Position numbers and translations under genes: made by a program. Below the pieces are notes generated by a model. It saw only the letters and a list, made by a program, of their open reading frames with translations. It ran no database searches and was not told the origin of the DNA. A stretch of DNA of 64,000 nt, taken from contig NC_052614.1 in NCBI RefSeq assembly GCF_016545825.1, forward strand, positions 27,925,669-27,989,668. The letters are read 5' to 3'. Source of the DNA: Eucalyptus grandis (taxonomy: Eukaryota; Streptophyta; Magnoliopsida; Myrtales; Myrtaceae). Below, piece after piece: positions 36,487-47,575 of the stretch (positions are counted from its first letter, which is position 1; each line of letters starts with the position of its first letter).

Positions 36487-36941
36487 TACTCAGTGGAAAA
36501 GAATTCACTTCCATTGTCTGTACGAATCCTCTTAACATGCGTATCAAACTGATTTTTAACCATAGATAAGAATTTCGACAGACATGACAAAGCCTGACTT
36601 TTGAACTGTATGAGAAATACCCAAGTGGCTCGAGAATAATCATCCACGATAGTAAGAAAGAATCGGGATCCATCACGATGTGATGTATGATAAGGACCCC
36701 AAATGTCCATATGTACTAATGAGAAAATACTAGTGGCTCGAGATACACTAGTTGGGAATGGATGTCTCGTTTGTTTTGCCAAGGGGCATACTTCACAATT
36801 AGAACAAGGAAAAGAAGCACTATGACCCAGACGCTTATGAAAAAGTGAAATTTTATTTGCAGCAATAGCATTACAAGAAATGCCTTTATTCAAAGAGGAA
36901 AGATCAAAATGGAATTCTTCATCACAAGGAATTCTGTCATC
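36469..36941 (-). pseudogene. Integrase core segment inverted inside the copia element
   Basis: Within a plus-strand element this segment encodes integrase on the minus strand: the zinc-binding HKRLGHS..CSNCEVCPLAKQ, then MDIWGPYHTSH (first catalytic Asp), LTIVDDYSRATWVF and IRTDNGSEFFSTEYQ (second Asp). The third acidic residue (TPQQNGIVERKHR) is on the plus strand just outside. The segment is bounded by a 10-bp inverted repeat, GATGACAGAA (36469-36478) and TTCTGTCATC (36932-36941). Read in the inverted sense, both edges join the flanking pol frame. No functional integrase can be made from this copy. Confidence 0.9.
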
Positions 36942-39393
36942 ACAAGGAATTCTTCATGAGAGTTCTTGTGCTTACACTCCGCAACAGAATGGAATTGTCG
37001 AACGTAAACATCGACATCTCCTGGAAGTTGCTCGTGCATTGAAATATCAAGCTTACATCCCTGAATCTTTTTGGGGAGATTGTGTGATCACGGCAGCCTA
37101 TTTAATTAATCGCATGCCAACTAGAATATTAAAAGGTTGCACTCCTTTTGAAATGCTCTTTGGTAAGAAACCAGACATTAATCATCTTTGAGTGTTTGGT
37201 TGTCTTTGCTACATGACGAATGTTCGGTATCAACATAAATTGGACCCTCGTGCTCTTCGATGTGTCTTTATGGGATATGCCACCCTGCAAAAGGGTTATC
37301 GGGTTATGGAGATATCTACAGGTCGTTTCTTTGTTAGTCGTGATATTATATTTCACGAGGATATATTTCCCTTTCAAGAAAGGGCATCTTCACATGAGGC
37401 ATCCATGGCAGAATCAAGCCATCGACAATTTTTATCAATGGAGGATATTCCTGTGCAGCCACAATGTATCTTGATTGGACCAGATCAATTGTTTCCCAAC
37501 CCATGTTCTGCAACGACATGTCCTGGACCTTTTGCTATCGTTACTGGGCCTTCTGATTCTCCAACAAGACAAATCAGTACTGAATCTCCAGCAACATGTC
37601 ATGGGCCTCCTTTGTCACAGCAACAGCATATTGAACCATCATCCCCAGCAGTTGACAGGCCAAGGCGCTCAGGACGACCAGTTCGCCCTCCGACATGGAC
37701 AAAGGATTATATCTGTTCTACCTTGAGAACTTCAGGTACACAATATCCGATCTCCTCCTATGTTTCTTTCAGTCGATTATCGCGGGAACACATGTGTTGC
37801 ATTAGTCAAATATCCGAAGAACAAGAACCGTCTTCTTATGAGGAAGCAGCACGTGATATCGGTTGGCAAAAGGCCATGAAAGAAGAGATTGCTGCCCTCC
37901 AAGAGAATAACACTTGGGACATCGTCCCTCTGCCTCCTCACAGAAGACCCATTGGCTGCAAATGGGTTTATAAAATAAAATATAAGGCAGATGGTTCAAT
38001 TGAGCGATACAAAGCTCAACTTGTTGCCAAGGGATTCACGCAGCGTGAAGGATTTGACTATCATGAGACTTTTTCTCCAGTTGCTAAAGAAGTAACTATT
38101 CGCTCTTTTCTAGCAATTGCTGCATTACATAATTGGGACTTACACCAAATGGATGTCAACAATGCATTTCTTCATGGAGACCTTGATGAAGAAATTTACA
38201 TGGAGGTTCCACAGGGATTACGTAGACAGGGGGAGTCTCGAGTGTGCCGTCTCCGCAAATCCCTGTACGGGCTTAAACAAGCCTCGCGACAATGGTATGC
38301 AAAATTCACTGCATCACTTACAAATGCAGGTTTCCAACACTCAAAGCATGATTATGCATTATTCACATGGACCAAAGGTACTTCATCGATCTACCTATTG
38401 ATTTATGTTGACGATATACTTATCATGGGAAACGATAATGTTGCAATCCAAAAGTTCAAAGAATACTTGCATTCAGCTTTCCATATTAAAGATTTGGGTC
38501 CTCCAAAATATTTTCTTGGTATCGAAATAGCTCGATCCAGTGAGGGAATTTGTCTCAGTCAGCGAAAATTCGTCCTGGAAATCATATCAGATTCTGGATT
38601 ATCGGGGTGCAAACCAGCTGCTGTACCTATTGAGTAGAATATCAAGTTGACAACATATGAATATGATGTAAGTTCTTCTTCTCCAAATGAAGATCCACTG
38701 CTCAAGGATCCATCAGGATATCAACGACTTGTTGGCAAATTAATCTATCTTACCATGACCAGGCCTGATATATGTTATGCAGTACAAATACTTAGTCAAT
38801 TTATGCACAACCCAAAGCAATCACATATGAATGCAGCGCTGAAGGTTGTAAAGTACTTGAAGGGATGTCCAGGACTTGGAATTCTACTATCTCGTAATTG
38901 CAACATGAAGATGACAGCATATTGTGACACAGATTATGCTACTTGTCCTATGACAAGAAGATCCATCACTGGCTTTTGCATCAAGCTAGGAAAATCTTTG
39001 ATTTCATGGAAAACGAAGAAACAGTCAACAGTTTCATTGTCATTAGTAGAATCAGAATATCGAGCCATGGCAAAGACTGTTTGCGAGATAGTTTGGATAC
39101 GAGGATTACTTTTAGATCTTGGAGTGCAAGTCAACGGAGCAAGTGAATTGTTTTGTGATAATGATGCTGCGCTGAAATTAGCGGCAAACCCAGTTTTCCA
39201 CGAGAGAACGAAGCATATTGAGGTTGATTGTCATTTTACTCGGGAAAAAATTCAAGAAGGCGTCATTACGACTCGAGGAATTGGGACTGTAGAACAGCCA
39301 GCAGACATCTTCACTAAGCCATTATGCCAGAGACAGCATAGATATTTGTTGAGCAAGCTTGGCGCCTTTGACATTTATAAGCCGTCAGCTTGA
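36942..39393 (+). pseudogene. Integrase C-terminus, RT and RNase H of the copia element
   Basis: Same frame throughout. SSCAYTPQQNGIVERKH and the integrase C-terminus run to a TGA at 37189-37191, standing where copia proteins have Arg before VFGC. The 37192-38637 part holds reverse transcriptase (CKWVYKIKYKADGS, MDVNNAFLHGDLDEEIYME, SLYGLKQASRQWY, IYVDDILIMGN), ending at TAG (38635-38637). 38647-39393 holds RNase H (STVSLSLVESEYRAMAKTV, HIEVDCHFTREK) and the natural stop just before the purine tract. Confidence 0.93.
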
Positions 39394-39400
39394 GGGGGAG

Positions 39401-39607
39401 TGTTGGAAGGAGAATTTGATTTTATCCTTTGAGATTTCAATTGATATAGTAAATCATAGACATAGAATATTTTAGGAAAAACAATATTGTGCATATATTC
39501 TTATTTTGATTCTTTTCTCTTGTATTACAAATACCGACACTTCTTGTACATTTGTAATACATAATATACAGAATAGCATTTTCTCCATTGTTCTGCATTT
39601 CCTTTCG
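39401..39607 (+). repeat. 3' LTR of the plus-strand copia element
   Basis: Identical to the 5' LTR except for G to T near position 180 of the repeat and the terminal base (CG instead of CA). Confidence 0.95.
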
Positions 39608-39612
39608 GTTGG

Positions 39613-40469
39613 GCAGTCTTCGCTAACCATTCTCTTTAGAAGTTGAGTCCTTAGTGCTTATTATGTGCCATGATTTAGCTAACCTCGTACAACTGACTTT
39701 AATCTAGAAGATTTAAAAGATAAAATAAAATAAAATAAAATAACAAAATAATACAGCTATTTGTAGTTGCTTTAGCGCCATGAGCTCAACAGGATGGAAT
39801 CTGATATGAGCTCGTCACACATCGCATTTGATTTGCCATGTCATACTGCATTTAAATATTGTCATTTTATGTTACTTCTTCGATATGTTCTTCGAATGAT
39901 TTGTCATGCTATGCTGTAAATGATTACTTTCACGTCATGTCATTTTATTGTTATGTCTTGCATCGGCTCTGCCATGTTAGGTTGCACATTATTTTCGCCA
40001 TGACATGTCATTTCACCATCGTTGGCATTTGATTTGTTATTTTATGCATGTGAGAGCAAAGAATGAAGTTTTTCGTTTTCCCATTAGTACTCTCTTTTCA
40101 CCGGTCACCCAAACGGGTCTTGTCTAAAGGATTCTTTCCACTATCCTCCGTAAATGATCCCCGTTATTATCCTGACGAATAGGGGAAAAAATAAATGTGA
40201 CTCCTCGTAGATCTGCTCTAACCTGAAGTCCAGTGACTTGAATATTATAAATCTCTTTGGAAATGAAGGTGTAATGGGATAATAGCAGGTTGACAAGACC
40301 GAAGTAGATGATGGAACCACCACCTGGAAATACTCTGAGTTTGAACAGGAGAACATAACAGAAACTCCTGACGGTTTGCTTGATATTCTAATGCTCAGTT
40401 GCAATAAAGGTTCAATTATACCGGTACTCGAAGAAAAGGGAGAAACGCTCCTATGATATTCTCTTTGGT
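39613..40469. other. Intergenic, repeat-like, no gene
   Basis: The stretch 39800-40030 is rich in 'catgtca' words. A 35-bp piece (40094-40130, caccggtcacccaaacgggt) repeats 34350-34386 on the other side of the copia element. The minus-strand frame 40141-40482 shows nothing recognisable. Confidence 0.4.
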
Positions 40470-40512
40470 TATTCCTAATCAAGCAATTATCAAATTAAAA
40501 CAATGTGAATTT

Positions 40513-41117
40513 TGTTGGAACCAAAAGAATAAACGAGCTTTGAAGAATTTGATAAGGAGAGAGTGCAAACACACAAATAGAGATTATAGTACTTAAAATG
40601 CCTTACGAAGGCTTAATATGAAGTACACAAGCTTTGCTAAGCTTAAAACTCCCTCTATCTTTTTATATGCTTCTAAAGCCATCTCAATCTCTCTAAAAAT
40701 AAACTAACGTAAGTACATATATTTATACACATCTCCACCGCCTGGACTCCAACATGCAAGAGGAGAAGTTGAACTTTTCTTCTTGTTGCCGTCTTCAGTG
40801 TGAACAAAAGTTGCCAGCCGCAAGTTTCACCTTGCTTCCTGCTCTTGAAGACTCCAGCAGCAAAACTATAATATTATTTTAATGTGTGCCCCTTCTTTTT
40901 TATCAGCTCGTGGCTTCTTCAAGAATACTCTTCTTTGGCGGTTTAAGGAGTGGCTCTGCAGCACACTTTTCTTTGGTCAACGTGTGCCTTCTTGCAGCAC
41001 ACTTTTCTTTGGCGGTTTGCAAGCCGCCATACTCTTGCTTTCACACACTTAGCCAAAAAACAATTAAAACACAAATAAGCTAATCAAAACCAAAATCAAT
41101 TTTACCATTTTCTAACA
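40513..41117 (-). mobile_element. Solo LTR, 605 bp, TSD AATTT
   Basis: In minus orientation it begins TGTTAGAAAATGG and ends TTGGTTCCAACA. The flanks are perfect AATTT (40508-40512 and 41118-41122). A TATA box (TATAAATA, minus) lies near 40722. It contains a short direct repeat gcagcacacttttctttgg (40957 and 40994). It sits inside the TNL D intron relic. Confidence 0.85.
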
Positions 41118-41316
41118 AATTTGATATAATGTCATTTACAGGTAATGTAAGTCGATACGTATCCAGCGACAAGACGTTGACTCCACCAAATAAATTAACA
41201 AAGGGAAATATTTTTACTTCTATTGACTTTCATTTATAAATGTAATAGGTAATTTACAAACGAAAGATATAGTAATTGCTTGATTCAATTTAATGAGTAG
41301 TTCTGCCATGGAATGA

Positions 41317-41556
41317 GGGGTTGGTATCTTAGACATTCTTCATGAGCAACATTTGTTCTTTCAGGTGAGCTCTTACGATGCATATTCAAAGAATTCTCAT
41401 AGATGATCGTGAGAGAATTTAGAGGACAATTAATCGGAAGAATTCTCAAGAGGGATTGGTATCTTAGACATTCTTCAAGAGCAAGATTTGTTCTTTTAGG
41501 TGAGCTCTTACGATGCATCTTCGAAGAATTCTCTAGAGGATCACGAAAGAATTTTC
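41317..41556. repeat. 135-bp tandem duplication in TNL D relic
   Basis: Two copies starting near 41317 and 41452 share ttggtatcttagacattctt, gagctcttacgatgcat and aaagaattct blocks. A and B have only one copy of the corresponding intron piece. Confidence 0.75.
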
Positions 41557-41656
41557 CTAAATCAATCTCTCTCTTTGACTCAGCCAACACTATAATTAGC
41601 ACACATCTATTCAAGGTCGTATGATCTATAGACACATAAATACTCTCATGCAATTG

Positions 41657-44313
41657 TGTTGACACCTAAATTTTGGCGATCCATTTAGTCATTTATCGCA
41701 TAAAAAATCAGGGATTAATTTTAACCCCTAAAAAAAAAAAAATTAATTCCATAACATATGGTCATTAGAAGCATATTTCATTGCATATTTGTTAGGCCGG
41801 CGGTGAATGGATTTTGGTGAATGGCTTTGAATATTGAAGCCAACAAGAGCATTAAACTGTGGATAAGTCAATAATTCCTCCATGGTGATTGATATTACAT
41901 GGGTGTCCTAAATTGTTAAAAGTCAATTAAGAAATTTCCAGCATATTGGCACCGACATATTAGTGCATTTAAGGGAACGAATGCAAAGGAAGGACAGTGT
42001 GTAAGCGGCCACCGATTCGAACATAGAGAAGCCCATCCACGTGAAGGAAAATTATGCGCTTTCCCATAATGCGGTCAACGTGGGGAGCAAGGAATTGACC
42101 AGCATTATTTTAAGAGGAAAGATACGAGCATATGCACAAAGGAAATTCGGAAGATCAGCATGAGAGGGGAATGTTGGGCACGTTCTGCATTGCGGGCATG
42201 AATTTGCGAAAAAATATATATCGGCATTCGATCAATAAAGAGGAAAGGAAAGAAAATATATTTCAACGCATGCCCAGAAGGAAACAGAATATGCTTTCTT
42301 TCCTCATTGGTTTACGCCCTTTCAATATAAATTGACTCATTACGGGACAAAAGGGGGCCGATTCCGAATTATACATAGAACACACATGAGAGAGAGCAAA
42401 GAGAGGGAAACCTCGACCAGCTCTTGGCCGAGGTGATCGTCCAAACCGGTGCCCACTTCACGGCCAGACCTGTGCCCGTGCCTCTGTCACCAACATCGCC
42501 GTATCATGTTGTTGCCCTGTTGAGCCATCGACGACAACCAAGCTGTTCCTTGCACGCGTGTCGCCTGAAAAGTCAATCGTGTTCGAGCTGCTGTGCTTGA
42601 CTACGCTGCGGCTTTGGTTTCGTTGTTGCTGTGCGCTGGCGCCGTTGCTCCCTGGCTCGTCGATTCTCCATCGTTGAACGCTACCCCACCGAGTTGGCGA
42701 TCTTTTGTGCTTTATTTTCAGGTTCCCGCGAGTCCTAGTGTTACTTGCGCACATCCGAGTTACATTGGTGACCGGCCCTGGACGTTCAAATCTTCACGCC
42801 AACAACCCTCCTTTTTGCTGTTCAAGTCTTCTGGTGGACGTCCCCTGCTGTGCTGGTCATCCTCGTCCACTTTGCTAAGCTGAATCAGCGAAGCATCAGT
42901 CACCACTCGAAATTTGCTGTTGCTTACCGAGCGAGGCAGCATCTTTGAGCAGCACGTCATCTTGAACTGCCGCCCGTGAGTCGTCCCGCCATCCGACGGT
43001 CGACCGAACTTGATAACGTGGTTCACGTGACGCCGAATATTAGGTAAGAATCTCTTTTAATTTGATATATCCTTATTGCCTAATTTGTGGGATTATCTCG
43101 TTCAAATATTTGAATGATACCGTCATATCCACAAAATATCGATTAGCCTTTTAAATTGGGAAATCTTTCTAATTTCGCAACGTACATATGATTGACAGTC
43201 CGATTTCGTGCTCGAAATATGACCCGCGATCGTACGGAAAAATCACCAATCCGATCTCACGCTTGAGATACGATTCATGATTTTATTTAAAAATTGGCCA
43301 ATCCGATCTCATGCGCGAGGTACGATTCGTCAATTTATTTCCCAAAATTAAATGGGCATTGATGATATCTTGCTTGATTTGTTGCCGTGCTATCCTTGAT
43401 GCCTTTATTTGTTTGTCCTCATAAAATAAAATAAAAAAGCATTTGAGTTAGATTAGATGCATGTTAGGATGTTACTTGTTTTAGGTTATTTTGCATGTCT
43501 AGAATAGGAAATTTATTTATTTCGAATTTCTTAAATAAAAATACCAAAAACATAAATTTAGGATGTTAGATTTCTGTTTCACTAGTTTAAATTGCATGTT
43601 TAATTATTTGGCAATTATTAATTTCGAAATAAATAATAAAAAGAGAAAGGAAAAACAACAAAAAGTCATCATGCATATGTCATGTAGAGCTAGGACATTC
43701 TTTGCACGTCATTGCATATTATGATAGATTGCATGCTTATTAGGAAAATAAAAACCATGTGCACGTCATATAGAATTAGGTTCATACAATGCACGTCATT
43801 TAATGATTTTTGTTAGGCCCATTTAATTAGAAATTACATGTCATTAGAATTAGGTCATTTAGTTAATATTGCATTGCATATTGCATGATTTTCATTAAAT
43901 AAGTGAAAACAAAAAAATTGCGTGTTAATTAGAAACCATATCTAGGATTATTGATGTTGATTTTAATTTAACATTGCAGATGCTTTCGTTGCTTTGAGGT
44001 AAGTTTTTGCAATTTATTTATTGTTTATTTGGGTGTTAAATTGGTGGATTGTGCACCCGTATGACCACTCCCCGTACCCATAGTCTCTGGTTCGTAGGAG
44101 TAAAGTAAATCTCCCGTTACTTTACTTGGGTTTCTAATCGACCCACAAAAAATGGATTAGTGGCGACTCCTAATTGAAAATCATTTGCATGTTAAGAACT
44201 TGAACCTAAGTCGCGAATTGGTATGGGCTTGGGAGAGCCCGAGCTAAGTCTAGGCTTAGTAATCCATTAGCCAAATCCGAGGTGGTTCACACTCCAAAAA
44301 ATTGGTCGCGACA
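41657..44313 (+). mobile_element. Large solo LTR, 2657 bp, TSD AATTG
   Basis: Begins TGTTGACACCTAAATTTTGG and ends TTGGTCGCGACA. Perfect AATTG duplications lie at 41652-41656 and 44314-44318. A TATA-like ATATAAATTG lies near 42330, followed by a GAGAGAGC-rich leader and a GC-rich stretch (42420-43030), as in gypsy-type long LTRs. No gag or pol adjoins, so it is solo. The open frames at 42132-43026 lie in this LTR and match no protein I know. The 3' part shares the 'ttagtggcgactcct' block with 478-520. Confidence 0.85.
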
Positions 44314-44318
44314 AATTG

Positions 44319-45967
44319 CTTGATATTCCAAACCATCAGCTCTAGCTTCCAATGTCCACATCCAACTCAAGCATTGATGCGATCCCAAGCATCAGCTAGT
44401 CCTAGTCACTTAGCAAGAGAAAAATTATACTAGTATCTGTACTAGTTATATAAACCGGAAATGTATATAACTTGTCAAGTAAATGGATACGTAACTTATG
44501 AAGGTATAAGTGCAAAACATAGCCAAAATCAATTGGACTAAACCTCAAATTCTGAAGGCTGAAATAAATTATGAATCGGACAAATCTTCAGGCTGGAGGG
44601 TGGGACAGGGAATAAAAATCATAGCGATGATTCTCAATGGCCTCGTGAAGTCCCGCTAGACTTTGGTCATGTTACGTACAGATAATTAACCAATTAGCCC
44701 ACACCCCCCCCCAAAAAAAAAAAAATCCACAAGACAACTCCCCTAATTAGAAAGATGATGGTCGAATTGGAGAAGTTTGACGCGGTGATCAAGGAAATAA
44801 TTTTGTTATCCGGCAATTCTATGACGATCGAACTGTCACACGGTCTGATCCATCATTATTATCCAATAATCCTAGAATTATTTTCTGTCCAACTTGAAAA
44901 TAATATGTTGTGTGCACAATTGGTGTACCTCGTGCCATTTTTGGATCTGAAACATGGCATGAGGAGTATATTCTGATCGATGTTCGTATATTTCCATATA
45001 TAAAATGCACAAGAGAAGAAAAAATAAATAAACAAACAAAAAAGCTGAACAATTGTGAGGAGGTCCTGTGCTCAGATGTTGTCCGGTGGTTACTCTTCTG
45101 CTATCGAATCGTAACAAAATCGAAATGTGCAAAAATTGAACGGAGGACTTAATATGAAGATGCCCATTCTTCTCCAGCATTTAGTATCAGTGACCAAGTA
45201 ATGCTCTAATGATCAAAATGCAGTGATTGACGGAGACATGCCTTTCATAGATATGCTTCTTAATGATATTTAGGATTATTGTCATGGATTGGACAAATAT
45301 AATCTTCGAAGCTGCCGTCGGAAATGGGTTTCAATGGACTACCTTGTGTTCACATATTATACGACATCTGTTAACGTTGACGCCAAATCTATTTTAGCTG
45401 ATACAGTTACGTTCTTTTACGTTTTTGTGGTTTTTATCCCATGCCAGATCCCGAAGGGTGGGTGCGAGAAGCAAATGAAATTCCGAGAAATGTAACATTC
45501 ACCGTTGTATATCACATCTTACCTTGAATTTGCGAAAATGTTGCTCAAAATCAACAGATCTAGAACTTGGAAATGGAACCTGAGCTTCGTTGGAGACAGA
45601 TTTTAGGTCAACAAAGCACGCGGGGGAGAGAGGGAGAGAGAGAGAGAGGACTTTACAGGGCGTCTTCTAAACCACTGAAGAGACGATTACCGGGTACAAG
45701 GAAAATGATGTTTGGTCAAGACGAGGGCATTGCCGATGTCGTGTGCTCATCCATGTCTTCCCTAACGACGTCGTACTCGATGCCTTGTATCACAACACTT
45801 GTACAACACGATAAGCGGGTTCATCCGACTCCTTTAAGCCCTGCATTTGAACCGTTAGGGTCATGTGTTTTCCTAAGGCGAATTTCCAGATCACAAGATC
45901 TATGAGCTCCCCAGTAATCACTTGATACGCCTTGCATGAAATGCGATCATTACTTTATTCAATTAGC
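44319..45967. other. Intergenic; GA microsatellite, no gene
   Basis: Holds C/A homopolymer runs (44705-44725) and a GA-rich microsatellite (45625-45650). The open frames 44755-45180 and 45567-45905 have no recognisable domain. This is where exons of TNL D would be expected, but none remains. Confidence 0.45.
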
Positions 45968-46750
45968 ATATATGGAGAAATTTATTGGGAGAATTAAATG
46001 TAGCATGATAGTAACATAATCAATAGGATGGGATTTAACATGGTCATATATGGAAATGAAATCTTAATCATACAAGATAAATATAATTTTTGCAGCGACA
46101 TGTTGAGATGGATGGCAAAATTGTGATTTTAAGCTAATAGCAGACAGCTCACCAAATTTGACCAAGACCCAACAAATTCATGCCAATTTTTTTTCCCGGA
46201 ATCAAGTTGCTTGGGCGGCGACGAACTTGCTTGGACGTAGTAGACTAGGACCACATATTTTGTGATTTTTGACAATTTATTTATTTAATTTTCATTTTCC
46301 TGTGACCTGTTCACTAGTTTGATGAATGGCGATAGATGATGATGATGATAGGGACAAGACTGTGTTGTCTGAAGTACAACGATTGAGCCTATCGCAGGAG
46401 AAATTGAATTAAGGAATAATCAGATGAAGAGAGTGAATAGAAGCATAGTTTGACAATGTCATCGCACGTACTTTTCAATATAAGCCATAACATTCGACAT
46501 TTATTGATTTATTTATTATCGAAATGAATATGAGGATTGCTTTCAAAGATTTGGGCTTTTGCTCGAACATAAGTTGAGACTGTTCAACCTGAGAGGCTAC
46601 CAAAATTCCAAAGACTTTGAAAAATGAAAATTTTAAGCAGTTTGGACTTTCATAATGACCAATAATGGGTTTATTCCACCTAGGATGCAGTGTTTTGAGA
46701 TTTGTATTGCGTGGTCAAAACCCAATAATATCATAGGCCCAAAAAGTTCC
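45968..46750. repeat. Copy of the TNL B upstream region
   Basis: Aligns with 51447-51570 and then 52790-53393: shared pieces include gagaaatttattg, gtacaagataaa.ataat, tttgaccaagacccaacaaa, aatcaagttgcttgggcggc, gatgatgatgatga and tgcgtggtcaaa. It is probably the upstream region of the lost TNL D, left by segmental duplication. Confidence 0.75.
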
Positions 46751-47039
46751 AACAAAGTTCTAAGGGAGGCCTAATAGTGTGGGTTACTCTTTGTTCATCA
46801 GAAGTACAAGCCGGGGCACAAGAAATCCCTTACTTTTGACCAACAAAAAAGAAAAAAGAAAAATACCCTACTAACACTATGGATCGAATAAGACATGAGC
46901 CAACATAAAAATGATTTGCCAATCCTACAAGCTTTTGTCAAGTGCTAGTAGGAGATCATGGCTTCGAGCTACTTGTTTTCCTCTCACCGAAATGTTGCAA
47001 GAGCATGAAGATCTCACTGCTTCAGGTTCTTCCAGGTGG
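46751..47039. other. Spacer downstream of TNL B
   Basis: Short A-rich spacer and degraded 3' end of the TNL B LRR exon. Nothing else is seen. Confidence 0.5.
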
Positions 47040-47460
47040 ATAGATAAGGTAAGCATAGCTAGGGACTACAGTGTTCGATGTAAAGACTTTCCAGTGATTC
47101 CAATTTGTTAAGACCTTGAATTTCAACTAGTCTCAAACAGCCCTGTACAATGAGGTCCTTTAGATTTTTGTAGATAGGTAAGTTGGAAAGGTCTACAACT
47201 TCAAGAAATTTGCAATTGTCAACTGTAAATTTCCTCAAATCAGAGGGAAGCTGTCCAAAGTAGCGCAAGCTGTCGTAGTTCTTGAGTCCAAGTTCTTTTA
47301 GACAGCGAAAGCAACACACAAGGCTTATGCTGGTAATAATTGAAAGTTCCAACTTACAATATGGGCTGGAGATGTCTGAATCTCTTTCTAGATTGGTGGG
47401 ATGGACGATGTATGCAAGGGGAAATTTTAATTCCAGATTTCTTAAACTCGAGGTCCGTTT
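47040..47460 (-). pseudogene. TNL B LRR exon remnant (C-terminal)
   Basis: Only the last LRRs survive: LRNLELKFPLA, CLKELGLKNYDSL, LPSDLRKFTVDNCKFLEVVD and LESLYIEHCSP. They are closest to the end of gene C (LPSSLRNLTVRNCNLLEVVD). The N-terminal half of the exon is missing. The surviving part breaks off at about 47453, exactly where a MITE-like repeat begins. Confidence 0.8.
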
Positions 47461-47575
47461 GTTTAGTAGAAAATATTACGTTTCCGGAAAATATTTTCCA
47501 AGAAGCTATTTTCCAAGAAAAATATTATATTTTCCGATATTCGGTTGAAACCTGAAAATGGAGTGAAAAATTTAC
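47453..47575. repeat. MITE-like 'gtttccggaaaatattttcc' repeat
   Basis: ggtccgtttg.ttag.agaaaat and ggaaaatattttcc words are typical of short plant hAT-type MITE ends. A related piece (aatattttccgaaaccaaac) is at 60150-60177. Boundaries and target duplication are not resolved. Confidence 0.4.

Larger units (their letters stand above)
34400..39607 (+). mobile_element. Ty1/copia element, 5.2 kb, young LTRs, inverted integrase segment
   Basis: LTRs at 34400-34606 and 39401-39607 (207 bp each) differ at two positions, one being the last base (A to G). The perfect target duplication GTTGG lies at 34395-34399 and 39608-39612. The primer site TGGTATCAGAGC (34607-34618) and purine tract GAGGGGGAG (39392-39400) are intact. 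The internal region encodes gag-protease-integrase-RT-RNase H in one frame from 34993 to 39393. That frame is interrupted by three stops, one early frameshift and a 0.46-kb inversion in the integrase. The near-identical LTRs point to recent insertion, the stops to rapid decay. Confidence 0.93.
40470..41656 (-). pseudogene. TNL copy D relic: intron-3 sequence only
   Basis: Sequence around 40475-40512 and 41118-41350 aligns by eye with TNL A 27800-28090 and TNL B 47840-48540: shared pieces include gataatgtc..ttta, gacaagac.ttgactcc, tgagggattggtat and agacattcttcaagagc. This is intron 3 near the linker exon, so a third TNL once stood here. No TIR, NB or LRR exon survives. It is interrupted by solo LTRs at 40513-41117 and from 41657, and has an internal 135-bp tandem duplication (41317-41556). 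Confidence 0.6.

Noticed and set aside
42132..43026. Several ORFs on both strands
   Set aside because: They fall inside the 2657-bp solo LTR, in its leader and GC-rich part, and have no domain.
44755..45180. ORFs considered as a remaining TIR exon of TNL D
   Set aside because: None of the TIR motifs (FDVFLSFRG, WCLREL, FYDVEP) is present in any frame.
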